The notes under the pieces were generated by a model. The model was not told the DNA's origin. It did not search any database and saw nothing but the letters and a program-made list of their open reading frames with translations. From Posidonia oceanica (taxonomy: Eukaryota; Streptophyta; Magnoliopsida; Alismatales; Posidoniaceae): 64,000 nucleotides of DNA. Of this stretch, positions 8,802 through 20,894 are shown in pieces. The stretch's first letter is position 1. Each line of letters begins with the position of its first letter. The translations under genes and the position numbers were made by a program. The stretch is from NCBI GenBank assembly GCA_037176725.1, contig JAZBRS010000026.1, positions 100,113,501 through 100,177,500 on the forward strand. The letters are read 5' to 3'.

Positions 8802-11800
8802 TGTAGACACCCCATTTTGACAGGCTGGACCGATTGGAACCTTCTGGTGGCTGCTGGACCCAAATCTAGACCCAAACCTACACCTTTCTCTTCCCCTTTT
8901 CCCTCAAAACAAGCCCAAACTCAACCTAGGGTTACCCCCCTTTCCCGAACCCGAAAACTAACCAAAATTCACAGGAAAACTCACCCCTGATGACTTAGCA
9001 AACCCACCAAAAAGCCTGCAAAATTTCAAATCAGAACCCCTCCCAAAAACCCTAGGCAACTTAGGCAAAACTACCTTTTTCTACACCTTGAAACCCCTCT
9101 AAAACCTTCTCAGAATCAAACCAAAACTTCAGAGCCAGCTCCTCAAAGCCTAGACCCTACACTTGCCAAGTTTCGTCCCTTTCCGAGACCTTTAGGACCC
9201 CCTTTTGGACAAATTATCGTTTTCTCTCTCCGAGATTATCGTTTTCTCTCTCCTCCCTCTCTCCTGATTATCGTCTCTCTTTTCATCCCCTTCTTGCCCT
9301 TTTTCTGGCTTGGCTGTGGGCCCCCTTTGTACTTCTATCCCTTCTCTATCTTATTCCTATTTTTATTTTATTTTTAGCATTTTCCCTGAATTTTAAAAAT
9401 CATTTCCCTCAAACCTATCTCTTTTCCCTCTATTTCCCTCCTTTTCCCATTTCTTTCCTCCTCCTCTTTCCCTTTTCTCTCTTTTGCAAAAATCCATAAA
9501 AATCCCTAAAAATCCGTAAGACCCCAAAACATAAAAGAGACAAATCAGAGTTCTAAGAAAGACAACTAAAAAACATTAAACAAGCAATTAAAAACTTAAA
9601 CTTAACTAAATCAGGCTTAAGCATGCAAACTAAAAAATGCAAAACAAACCAGAAGAAAACACTGAAAAATCGAGGAAAAAACTAAAATAAAATCAAAACC
9701 CACCAAAAGTGAAAACCCCCATCAGAAGAATTAAAAAACAAACCCTAAAAGAAGAATTAAAAAATCAAACACTAAAACAAGTAATTAAGGAAGCAAAAGA
9801 CTTAACTCAGTAAACATAAGAAGAACAACATAAAAACTTAAAAAAAAAGGAAAAGGAAAACACATTTAAAAGACTTAAAAAACACCCCATCAAGCCAGCG
9901 AAATCCAACTAAAAATTCCAAGAAAAAATTAACAAATAAAAGATCAAAACATAATTCAAAAGACTTAAGAAAAGAAAACCTTAAAAGATTAAAACTAAAA
10001 GCCAAAACCCACTCTAATTAATATAAAAATAAATCCTAAAAATCCTAATTAACACCCTAAAATACTTAACAAGAAAACACAATTTAAAAAAAAACAATTT
10101 AAAAGATTCAACAAACACCTAATCAAGTGGAAAACAAATTAAAAACAAAAGAAAGCCCTAAAACCCTAATCAAGCTCAAAAAACATAAATTAACCCCAAA
10201 ACAGTCATTAAAAAATCTAATTAAAACCCTAACCCACAACACAATCTTTCCAGTGTATTTATTTATTTTAATTTATTTTTTTTCTAATTTTATTTCGTTT
10301 CTTTTCCCTCTCTTTCTTTCTTTCTTCCTTTTTATTTTTCTTTTCTTCCTTACTGGGCCCATCAGCCCGTTTTCCTTTTTTCCTTCTTTTTTTCAAATTT
10401 CCAAGCCCGGCCCACGGCTACAGTGCATCTTCCTCCTTCCCTCCTTCCGCACAGTACCGGCCGGTACAGTGCCGCGCGCTTCTCTCCTGCTGCAACAGTT
10501 CTGTCGCAGCAGTGTCGCAGCTCCTGCCACGGCCAGACCTGCACTCGCACGCCTCTGCCCGGACCAGACCGGCGTGCGCCGCATCACGTCGGTGCTCTTG
10601 CCACCGCCCCCTTGGCATTAATTCGCCATAGCCAGACCTGCGAAAGGGAGGAGAGATCAGAGCCATAACGGGAGGGGAGGGAGAAGAAAAAAAAAGGAAC
10701 CCAGAAGCATCCCGGAGAGAACCACGGACTCCTGTGCGATCCCCAGCGAGAGAGAACCCACAATTCCCTCCGAAAACTCACCCAGAAAACCAGAACTCCC
10801 CCTTCTCCCCTTCCCGGCGAAACAGAGACCAGAACTCCTCCGAAGTCATTCGGAATTGGCCCCCGAATCTCACCCAAGCTTCCTGCAACACACCCCTCCA
10901 TTCCACACCAAGAACGAACCCAGCATTTCCCCCGAATCCCGCTGGGAACCGGCAGAACCCAACTCTCTTCCTTCCTAAAATTCCCGACACCGCAGACCAT
11001 CTTTCTTCCCCAAACTCTGCCCCGTTACTCACTGAAACACCACCTCCCTAAGCCACCCGGCCTTCAGCCCTCTCCCTCACCACAGACGAAACCTTCCACT
11101 GCAAACACCTACGCCAGCATTCTGTCCAAAACCACCACTTCTGCAACTTCACTCTCCAGGCCTTCACAAACTCTTTCGACCACCCAGAACCCACCATCGA
11201 ACCTCCAGCTGCCCACTGGAAGCCTCCGCTCGATCCAGAGAGCAACATACCGCTCTCCCCACCTCAGACGACTTCTCCTGCACCCAAAAGTGCTATCTTT
11301 TCCGCCGGCCCGCGAAGCTTCAGTCCAATCATCCAGAAAGCTCCGGAGGGTTGCGTAGAGTCGATCCAAACGCTCGCAAGCCGCTGACGACGCCCGCACG
11401 CTCCGGACGATCACCGCCGGCATCTGCAGAGCCCACCCGCGTCGGGGAGACGCTCCGGACAGCGCAACAGGTATATTCTTCCACCTTTAGTCTCCCCTTC
11501 CTCTCCTCTCGCTTTTCCGCCCCTCAAAAGAGGATTCTGCGGCCATTTTCGCGAGGCCAACGCTGCCGCTGACCTTCTTCCCCGACGAGCTCGACGCTCG
11601 TCCCGTCGCGCCGAGCTGCAGAACGACCTCCCGTTGGTCGTCCTGGCTCCGCACGGTCTCCTGGACTCCAGCCGCGGCCCCCGCTTCCTTCGTCAGCGCC
11701 TCCTCTCGCCGGACTGCCTTCAGATCAGTTCAGACCTCCGATGGCTCCTCAGCTCCGCTCCAGGCAGCGTCGCCGCTCGCCGGACGTCTCCTGTGCTCCC

Positions 11801-11882
11801 CCAGAACCTGGCGACCCTCGCCCGCCGGACCACCTCGCCGTCAGCGCCCGCTAACCCCCTCTGTCGGCCACTGGTAGCAACT

Positions 11883-11918
11883 GCTACAGTGGCCGACGAC
11901 CTACGCTCCCACTGTAGC
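11883..11918 (+). repeat. inverted repeat GCTACAGTGG / CCACTGTAGC
   Basis: Perfect 10-bp arms at 11883-11892 and 11909-11918 with a 16-nt loop, just upstream of the T-rich zone. D's 3' LTR has a related 8-bp version near 33650-33685. D's 5' LTR has a decayed version near 5580-5615, and G has a single CACTG-CTA-CAGTG near 60220. Confidence 0.7.
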
Positions 11919-13230
11919 AAAATTTCTTCTTACCTAGCTATTTTGCCCTAAAAATTGCTTTTTTGGTTTCAGTTTCCAATTATTTGCATTCCGGTCCTTA
12001 TTTAATTAAATCTGCTATGTTTATGATCTGAAATCATGCTAAATTGCATTAACTACTTGTGTTTCTCTGTATTTGCCCTTTAGTCCGTTTACTGTGCTCT
12101 TCAGTTATAAAAAATTATGCTTTAGCCCTCCTGTTTTCAATTATTGCATATAGGTCCTGCAGTAGATCATTTCATTTAAATGCATTAACTTTACCATACA
12201 ATATTGCATTCTGTGCCCCTGCATTTAGCTGCTTTTGCATCTCAGTCCACTGCACTGTAGAACTTAGGATTTATTTTTTATTTTGGTTGCTGCATTGCAT
12301 TTTATCCCTTCTGTTTTCTCATTTTTGTATCTAGGTCCATTTAAATGCACAGTAGCCATTTTGCATGCATTTTAGCATATTACATTGCATTTTTCTCCCT
12401 GCATCTTTTAAAAATTGCATGTCAGTCCACAGACCTTGATTTCAGTGCATATTAAATTGCATTCTTGACCTTGCATGATTTGAAAATTACACAAAGGTCC
12501 TTTGCATCATTATAAAATCATTTAAAATGCCTGTTTTGCCCTTAAAATTGCATTTTAGCCTCCCATGTTTGCAAATTGCCTGTAGGCCCTCCACTTGCAC
12601 CCTCAGACTCCCCAGAACCCCGTTTCCTGGAAAAATTGCATTTTAGACCCCAAAGTTTTTAAAAGTGCATTCTGCTTGCTGCATGTTTTCAAGACTTCCA
12701 CTGATGCATACCCACCTTTAAGAATTGCATTTTTAAGCCTATCCTTTGCAAAATCGCCCTCAGACTCTTTCTTTTTCAAAAGCCCTGCCTGAAAGCCCCA
12801 ATCTTTTCCAAACTTTAGCATTTAGACCCCTGTTTTCTTCTAAAATCCCTCTTGAGTCCTTTTCTACATTTTGCATGCATTTGCACTCACATAATCTTGC
12901 ATTTAGCATCCCTGCACACACTCAAGCTCCACTAGCTCCCATTCACCTGGGAGGACCTGTTTGCACACCCCTAGGACTCCCTGAATACTTAGATCTGTTC
13001 TTCGCCCCTGTTCTGGCCCTTCTACCTTGAAGTTGCGATATCTTCCAATCCGGCCGTTGGATCTTCTCAAATAAGCCACCCGGACGACCGCGGCGAAGCG
13101 CTCTTCAGCATGGACCAATTAGATTTCAGATCAGGCTCCAGATGCCCAAGGTAAGTCCTCCTGAACTTCGGCAGTATTGTTTTGCATATCATTCCCATCG
13201 CACGGTTTTTGCGCACTCTTTTTCGCTTTG

Positions 13231-13975
13231 TCTTGCACCGTTTTGCGTGCCCCTTTGGTTTTCTTGCACCGTTTTACGTGCCCTTCGGTTTTCTCGCTCC
13301 GTTTTGCGTGCCCTTTTGTTTTCTTGCTCCGTTTTGCGCACAGCTTCGTTTTCTCGCAGCTTTTGGCACCGTTTTGCGTGCCCTCCCGTTTTCTCGCTCC
13401 GTTTTGCGTGTCCTTTGGTTTTCTTACTCCGTTTTGCGCGTAGTTCCGTTTTCTCGCACCGTTTTGCGTGCCGCTTCTTTGTCTTGCACCGTTTTGCGTG
13501 TCCTCCCGTTTTCTCGCTCCATTTTGCGTGTCCTTTGGTTTTCTCGCTCCGTTTTGCATGCAGCTTGGTTTCCTCGCTCCGTTTTGCGTGCCCTTTGGCT
13601 TTCTCGCTCCGTTTCGCGTGCCCTTTGGTTTTCTTACTCCGTTTTGCATGCAGCTTCGTTTTCTCGCTCCGTTTTGGGTGACGCTTCTTTGTCTTGCACC
13701 GTTTTGCGTGTCCTCCCGTTTTCTCGCTCCGTTTTGCGTGTCCTTTAGTTTTCTCGCTCCATTTTGCGTGCAGCTTCGTTTCCTATCTCCGTTTTGCGTG
13801 CCCTTTGATTTTCTCGCTCCGTTTTGCGTGCCCTTTGGTTTTCTCGCTCCGCTTTGCGTGCCCTTTGGTTTTCTTGCTCCGTTTTGCGTGCCCTCTCGTT
13901 TTCTTGCCCCGTTTTGCGTGCCGCTTTGTTTTCTTGCTCTGTTTTGCGCCCCTTTCGTTTTCCCGCACCGTTTCA
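13231..13975 (+). repeat. 30-bp tandem array, about 25 copies (LTR E)
   Basis: Units follow CTCGCTCCGTTTTGCGTGCC plus a TTTGGTTTT-like spacer. Because 30 is a multiple of three and the unit lacks stops, long periodic open frames with a 10-residue repeat appear on both strands (for example 13131-13976 minus and 13468-14139 plus). The frames are equally open and start in different places, so I treat them as spurious. Confidence 0.9.
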
Positions 13976-14771
13976 CGTTCTTGTTCTGTTTCTCGCATCA
14001 TTTCGCTTGTCGGCCTTGCTCCTTGCATCGTTTTGCTTCTTGCCTCGTTTTGCGTGTTTTACGCCGTTTTTCTCTGCATGTCGCTTGCATTGCCTGTTTT
14101 TCCCGGCTGTTTTGTTTTATCGCCCGCATTTGCATATAGGGCAGTGATGCTTACTGCCTGGAGTTCTCACGAGCCAGGTTTTGCCCGGTTCGGAACACAG
14201 ACAGCGTTGCTGAGCGCTTAGATTGCACGTTTACTTTCCTGCACTGCATTTCCTCACTTAAAGCACACCTTTGAGCATCTAGATAAGCATTCATTGGCAC
14301 TTAGGCATTCTTAAATCTGCATTTCCCTGCGTATGCGAGCGTAAGCCCAGAAAGACTGATTCTCGGGCGTGTCGGGGGTGCCTAACACCTTCCCCGCACG
14401 TAACAGGAGTCCTTACCCTCTCTTGGCCCGTAATGACCATATTGCCCTTATCCTAGGCACGAGTCACATCATCTGCATTCATTTGCATCTTATTTCTTCT
14501 GCATTGCCTTGCATTGCATCTTTTGCTTGGTTTTGCGTGATTATTCACGCATTTCTCCGGTTTTCCTTGTCTCCCGATCTAATAGACTTGGTGGCGACTC
14601 CGATTTTGTCTTATCTTCTTCTTTTCTTTCCCTTTTTCCCTCTTTTAAATGTTTTCGAGTTAGGTTTTCCTTCTCGGACATAGCCGCTTATAGTGAGCCT
14701 GATTCCGATCGGTGCACGCGAGCTTTGGCAACGTGCATGGACGATCTGAACACTGGGATTACTACACTATG

Positions 14772-15587
14772 TTGTATGCTGTTTGTTTGCCATATTTGAC
14801 TGATTTTCTTCCCTTTCGCACTTGCCATGCCTAGGATAGTAGAGACTGTTTGCTCCCCTTGTGGTTAACTAAAAATGGCAAGTAAAAAAAACTTCTAGGA
14901 GCAACTAGAGACTTCAAACAATCCTTCACCCCCTTGGTCTAATAAAATGTTCAAGATAAAAAACTTTAAGCATATGCATAAGCATCATATAGGGCATGCA
15001 TTCTTCTCATCTGAGTCTACCTACTAGTTTGCAAAGGATGGTCTCGACCCCTTGTTCCACCGCTTTTGGCGTGGGTCAAGTCAGTCGGTCTGTCCCCCCT
15101 TTGTCCAGGGGTTGTGTCGGTGTAGTGGAGTGTACTGCCCACGCTTTGGCAGGGTCAGGGCCACCAATGCACCACCCTGTTATTTCCTCAGCTTTGGCTA
15201 GGAGTTCGACAGGGAGCCTACTTTTTCTGACCTGAGTCGGTGACCCATACACCTGGGGATACCCGAAGTAGACCACCTACTAGGATACACTAGATAGGCG
15301 AGGGGGCAGACTAGAAAGCATGCATATTATTCATGCCATCTAACTTAACTCATTTGCATCTGTCTTTCAGTTTCTAATCCCTGTTTGTCTCTGCTTGTGT
15401 CAACAGTGATCGGTAAGCGAGTTCCCCTTGCTGGAGCTTGAGTACCGACCCTTTCTAACACCCCTATTGCGACCTTGTTCGCGACCATTCCCCTTCTGAG
15501 CTATCCGCCTTTGCGACGATAGCTCCTATTAGGAATTGCCGTTTGCATACCCGTTGCAGCCCTATTCTCACGCGCTCTAGGTCAGCA
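14772..15587 (+). other. leader of element D, second part
   Basis: Continuation of the leader to the gag start. A block at about 14870-15300 is strongly conserved in F (54100-54540), G (63480-63910) and B (minus, about 530-870). It includes AACTTCTAGGAGCAACTAGA and GAGTCGGTGACCC. The minus strand of this block is open in D, F and G with a similar peptide, but nothing else suggests translation. Confidence 0.75.
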
Positions 15588-18202
15588 ATGGCCCAGTACG
15601 TCAGTGAGCCTCTCTTTACTCCTGTTACAGAGGGTGTTTCCGCTCTGGCCCCTCCGGTTGCTCCTTCTGCCCCTCTTGTTCCCCCTCCGACGCTAGGGTT
15701 TCCTCCCCTGACGCCTCTAGGATCTCAGTATGTCCCAGGATAATGGCAAGCATCTCTTCCTCCGGATCCGGTTGCCGAGTCTATCTTGATGACCGTTACT
15801 CACGTTATGGAGATGCCATTGCCCCCTCCTTCCCAGGGATACGTCGCCTTTGACATCCCTCCTACCACTGCTGCGACTTTTGCTATAGCACCTACTCCTC
15901 CCGGACAGTCTGTGTCTGTGCCATTTGCCTCTCAATCCTCGCCGGCACTGCACTCCAGCGTTCCTGCTGACGGAACGCCTGAGGCTTAGTACCAGCACCT
16001 GATGGAGCTTGCCCAGAGACTGCAGGGCATGGCTCTATCGGTTCGTCCCTCATCTGCTCCTGTCGCTCTTGAGGTTCCTTTGAGGCCAGTTCCTGCATTT
16101 CATGCATCTACCTCCACACCTCCGCCTCGACCATCGTCTCAACCGCTCACGGTTCCGACGATGGGGGCCCGGTTACCGCTTCCTTCTGCACAGCACTTAG
16201 CACAGCATGCTCCTTTTCCCCTTGGTGGTCAGTCCTTTGGGCTGGCTGGAGCCCAGTACTCCACTGACTCACTGTCCAGCACCCCGCCTGTACAGCAACT
16301 AGCGCTCCAGCATCCTACCCCTCCCACAGCACAGCATGTCTTCCACCCTCCTCCCTTGCATCAGGCCTAGAACCCTGCATTCATCCCTGCATACACAGTT
16401 CCCCAGCACGGATACGCCGGCCATTCCATTGCTCCACCAAGCGACGCTATGGTAGATCCGGAGGAGCACTTAGGTGCGACCCATTTGGCGTATGTGCTCA
16501 CTACCCCTGCCAATCGCTCTCCTATGGTAGCAAATCCAGACTCCATTAACAACCGGATGGATGTCTTGGAAAAGGCACTACAACTCGTGCAGGGAACTAA
16601 GCACCAGACCTACCAATTTCGGGACCTCTGCTACTTTCCAAAGGCGGTACTCCCTCCGAAGTTCAAAATCCCAGACTTCGAGAAATACAATGGTAGGGGC
16701 TGCCCCATAGCACACCTGAAGGCGTATTGTGGTGATCTCGCTCAGCTTCAGGCTGACGAGAGGTTGCTGATTCGCCTGTTCCAGAAGAGCTTGATCGGGC
16801 CGGCACTCAAGTGGTTCACATCGCTTGATATGTCAGCCATCAAGACTTGGAATGACCTCAGTCAGGCGTTCCTGGAATAGTACTCCTTCAACCTCGATCT
16901 AGTCCCAAAGCGGGCGGACTTGATCGCAATTAAGCAGAATTCTGGCTAGCCGTTCGGGGAGTACGTTGGCCGCTGGCACGCCCTTACTTCACAGGTCCGA
17001 GATAGACCCTCTGAAGAAGAGTCTATTGAGATCGTTATCAAAGGGGCACAGCCATCTCTTGGAGCTCTGCTTAGCATCCAGCCAGTCACTACTTTTGCAG
17101 CACTTATCCGAGTTGGAGCGCACGTGGAGAGTTCTTTGCGGAGTGGCAACTTCCCGGCTCTCTCTGTGTTCGCTAAGCAGGCCATGATCAGCAGTAACAG
17201 TACCAACAGTAGCGCTTCCAACAACAACAGCGGCAGCAGCAACAACCGTCCGAAGAAGAAGGACTTGTCGAAAATCGCTGTTGCGTTGTCGACTCTCCTG
17301 CTGTGCCTGTTCACTTGCCATCCCGGCCTGCTTCAGCTCAGATGGTGTATGCTCCTGCACCTAGGAATCCACCCACACCACAGATCACAACCACTGCTAG
17401 ACCGGTCTACCCCACCGCACCGGTTCAGCAAGGCTCATACCAGAGGTAAAGAAGGCCACCCACTGAGAAGCCGAAATTCGCCCCACTGGTGGAACCGCTC
17501 ACGGTCATCTTGCCGAAAGTTGCATCGCTCCTGAAGTTCCCGGAGGTTCGCCCGCCCCTAAATCCTTTGCTGCATTGGTTTAAGGCGAACCTCTTTTGCA
17601 ATTTCCATCGAAGTGTCGGGCATTTGACGGACAATTGCTACTCCCTACGGAACGCTATTCAGGATCTAATCGAATCGGGAACGATTGTGATTGACACGCA
17701 CGAGGCATCCACTCAAGCACACACACATGCATCTGCACATTCAGCTGCTCCCCCTTATTCTGGCATCATCCACCAACCTCTACCGAAGCACACTTATCCA
17801 GGAGGGGCAGGAACCTCAGGCATTCATTCTGTCTTTCCTTCTAGGCCTACTACCTCTGTTGTAGACCCTTCTGATCTCATTTCTGATATCTCTGAGCCTT
17901 TCCCTATCAATCTCTACCTTGCGGCAGTTGCTAGCTCCGAGTCAGGAGTTCACATGATCCGACCGCATGCTAGGCCGGAGCGCCCCTTCGCGCCCCCTGC
18001 TGTGCTTCCTTAGGCTCAACCCCCTGTACACCTCCTAGCTAGAGCCTAGCCTACATCCCCTGTCCACCTCTTAGGGCAGCCTCAGCTAGAATCACCCATA
18101 CATCTTCTAGGCAGACCTCAGTCAGCCCCTGCCTTCTCACCCCAACAACCTTACCATTTAGATAGACCTCAATACCCAGTAGGTCCCCCCGTAACCCCTC
18201 CT
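15588..18202 (+). pseudogene. gag: gag of element D (several stops, one frameshift)
   Basis: Gag forms the particle and binds the RNA. The ATG at 15588 is chosen because it lies in the context AGCAATGG and is conserved at 54822 in F. Order: a Pro/Ser-rich N-terminal part (15588-16440), then the capsid core (about 16560-16990) with PPKFKIPDFEKYNG, LKAYCGDLAQL and GPALKWF, as in plant Tat gag proteins. Next comes an Asn/Ser-rich linker (about 17190-17250) and a zinc-knuckle-like C-x2-H-x4-H-x4-C in the LFCNFHRSVGH region (about 17590-17635). Stops lie at 15741, 15987, 16368, 16878, near 16947, 17447, 18011 and 18047. A one-base deletion near 17286, relative to F, moves the frame from 0 to 2. 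Confidence 0.85.
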
Positions 18203-19531
18203 GTGCTTGCAGCACGTGCCCCGGTGGTTATTGATTTAACCCAGGATACCCATCGCGTCCCTTACAGCTACGCCACAGAAATGTGTGCGGAAGTAACGCG
18301 ATCACGGAGGGTCTACAGGCCTCCAGCACCAGCCATTAGGTCAAGTCACCCTGAACCTGCTATGCCCCCACCCTCTAACCAACCCATAGCAGACCAAGCC
18401 TCAAACCAACCTGTAGCAAGCCAAATCCCTACCCAACCTGTAGCGGCCCAATCTCCTGCCACTACCCCTTTAGAGCTTGCCAAAACAACCCCTCCTGCTG
18501 CCAAGAAAAACCAACCCAAAGTAGACATAACCTCCCAACTTAAGAAGGTCAAAGCCGATATTTCCATTTGGGACCTAATCCACACCTCTGCTGAACACCG
18601 CGAGACTTTTCTTCGCGTGTTCCAGGCTGCCCGTGTGTCCCAATCTATTGAGCCTTCAGCTTTGGAAAGCATGGTAGGGATGATTGCGGAGCCCCAAGTC
18701 ATCTCTTTTACGAGCGATGAGCTGCCTCCAGCGGGGATTAATCACAATCAACCCTTGTTCGTCACGGTTCAGTTCAAAAACTTTCACATTCCCCTAACAA
18801 GGGTTGATAACAGGTCAGGCCTTAACGTTTGCCCCTTGCATACTGCAACCAAGCTCGGATTCAAGGCTGAGGACATCACGCCAACTGTGAAGGGAATGAC
18901 AGCTTTTGACAACACCCACCATGACGCTCTGGGGATCCTGATTATTCCTCTTGCTATTGGCCCGATCGTTTTCGATGTAGAATTCTATGTCGTCGACTTG
19001 AAGCCGAACTTCAATCTCCTGCTTGGGCGCCCTTGGCTCCATAAGCATCAGGTCCTTCCCTCGACCCTCCATCGGATGATAAAGTACCGTCGTGGCGATA
19101 ATGTCATTGTCGTCATGGCGGAGAACTTTGAGAAGGAGCAGATCGAGGCAGTCTTCCTCGTCTCTTCACAAGCTATCCCGTTTGACCCTGAGACTTCCGA
19201 AGCCTTGTATCGCGTTAACCGGTGCGAGCCAGTTAACTTCATTCCTGATCTTGAACGCGCCAACTCCTTGGCCGTTCACAACAACCCCTTTCGAATGGTC
19301 GAGAATGTATGTCACAGGTGGGGTTACGTAAAGGGTACACCGCTCGGGCGTCACGGCCAGGGGATAGCAGAGCCGATCGTAGCGGCAGAGCAGAGGAAAT
19401 CTGAAGGCCTCGGTTATGTGCCTAAGCCCGACGAAGATCACTGCTTTCAAATGAAGGATCAGGAACCTGCCATCCCCAGAGACTTCACTAACTTCACTAG
19501 TGCAGGAGTTCTGGGATCAACTAATGATTAA
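18203..19531 (+). pseudogene. pro: aspartic protease region with G-patch, element D
   Basis: The longest clean frame of the gag-pro part, 442 codons from the ATG at 18203, in frame with the end of gag, so it is a polyprotein segment and not a separate gene. Residues 1-110 are a Pro-rich linker. The retroviral-type protease lies at about 185-305. The expected active-site D-N/T-G appears as V-D-N-R-S-G at residues 201-206 (Asp codon 18806-18808), so the Gly is Arg. The flap/second-half region ends in L-L-L-G-R-P-W-L (272-279), typical of plant Ty3/gypsy proteases. A G-patch-like motif (G-Y..G..L-G-R-H-G-Q-G-I) lies at about 374-388, as in other Tat elements. The Gly to Arg change would probably inactivate the enzyme. 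Confidence 0.85.
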
Positions 19532-20894
19532 GTCACGGTGCCAATGGGAGATTGGGTCTGCATTGAGGACTACTACTCGGATGAGGAGCAGTCTGGCACA
19601 ACAGAGGCAGTCCCAACTGGCAGTAAGGGTCTGATCAACATGGAAGTGCCCTGGTCAGTTTGTTTGGCTCTTCCTTCAGTAGATACAGCAGACAAATCAG
19701 CAGACTCTGTGGCAGAACTGACAAGCTCTAACATTCCTGCAGCCACATCCACATTACAAGTACAGGCAGCAGTAGCAGCTCAGAAGTCAGAGACACTCCT
19801 TCTGGCACAATCAGGCGGGCTACCTGCGGTCGCAGTCGCGTTAGTACCGCTGTCACTCTCTCTGGAGGGACAGTCAGTCCACTCAGTCAGTAGCGCGACT
19901 CGGCTCATTTCAGCAGCTGCATCACCGAGAATGCAGCTGGCGTAGTCCGCTTCTCATCCTCCTGCCGCAGAACAACAACTCTCATGGCAGGACCCCATGG
20001 CGTTAGAGGCCGCACTCTCACCGTCACCACCAGTTGCAGAGGACCAATTGAGCATCATAGTCTCCCGGCCCTTGAGCCCTCAGAAGAGCACCTCTGCCTC
20101 CCCTCTAACTGCAACAGTGACCCTGGCAGCGTACCCGTCTGTGGCCCCACTGATCAATCTGTTTAGATCTCCCATGCCGAAGCTGCCACTATCAGGCACG
20201 CCCGTGAGCCAGACCATGCAAATACCAAGGGCAGCGATCCACCTTGCAGCTGAGCCAGTGCCGTAGGCCCCTGGCACCTACTACGTCGACTCACCCTCAG
20301 ATGAGGAGGAAGGAGTGGCGATAGAAGCCCAGGTCGATTCATGGATGTCCGACTTAGAGCTACTTTATCAAGAACAGCTCAAGTCGATAGCAGAAGACCT
20401 GGCAGAGCACCAAGCCGCAGAAAGGAAAGGGAAAGCCGTGGCTACGGACCCTCCCCTGCAAGAAGACCATGCCTCTATCATGGTCCTGGAAGAAGATTCA
20501 GCAATACCAGACTCCCCTAGACCAGATGAGTTCATTACCCTCCAACCAGAAGGCGGGTCTAGGTGGTTTGTGCAACACATGCCTCACTTAGGCAATGTAG
20601 CAAGCGGTAGTACCTAGCCGCCAGTCCGGCATACCCTCCACGAGCACATTAGAAGACTCAGAGGAGGGAGCACCAGCAGTCCAAGCAGCAGCAGTAACAG
20701 AGCAGAAAGCAGAATCAGCAACAGAATTGTCAGCAGCCTCAGTAGCAAATCCATCAGCAGTATCAGTGGCAGAATCAGCAAGGCCTTCAGCAGTATCAGC
20801 AGGATACTCAGCAGAATCAGTTAGGCCAGAGCAGACAGTAGAAGTTGCCGAGACGGAGGTCGCGCATTGAGGCTACAAGAATACTTGAGTAAGC
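19532..20894 (+). pseudogene. pro-RT linker of element D, possible intron region
   Basis: The frame of the protease continues through stops at 19529, 19943, 20264 and 20615 as acidic and Ala/Ser/Pro-rich low-complexity protein. From about 20619 frame 0, the RT frame, is open and Ala/Ser/Glu-rich until a TGA near 20868. No domain is recognised. Ogre elements are reported to have a spliced intron between protease and RT, and the change of frame here fits that idea, but I cannot fix a donor or acceptor. Confidence 0.5.
20660..20830 (+). repeat. CAG/TCA-rich imperfect microsatellite
   Basis: Irregular repeats of CAGCAG, TCAGCAG and AGCAGTATCAGCAG words. In frame 0 they encode Ala/Ser-rich sequence. 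They lie at the end of the low-complexity linker just before RT. Confidence 0.7.

Larger units (their letters stand above)
8802..14766 (+). mobile_element. element E: solo LTR of an Ogre-like retrotransposon
   Basis: A single 5,965-bp LTR that starts TGTAGACACC and ends ATTACTACA, with CTATG on both sides and no internal region. It is the product of recombination between two LTRs. Its zones are A-rich U3 to about 10230, pyrimidine and site II zone at 10310-10420, GC-rich zone to 11470, donor-like site at 11471, T-rich repeats at 11940-12880, donor at 13151, a long 30-bp array at 13231-13975 and U5. It lacks the roughly 300-bp segment with the acceptor found in D, F and G, as does C, so E and C form one subfamily. 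Confidence 0.95.
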
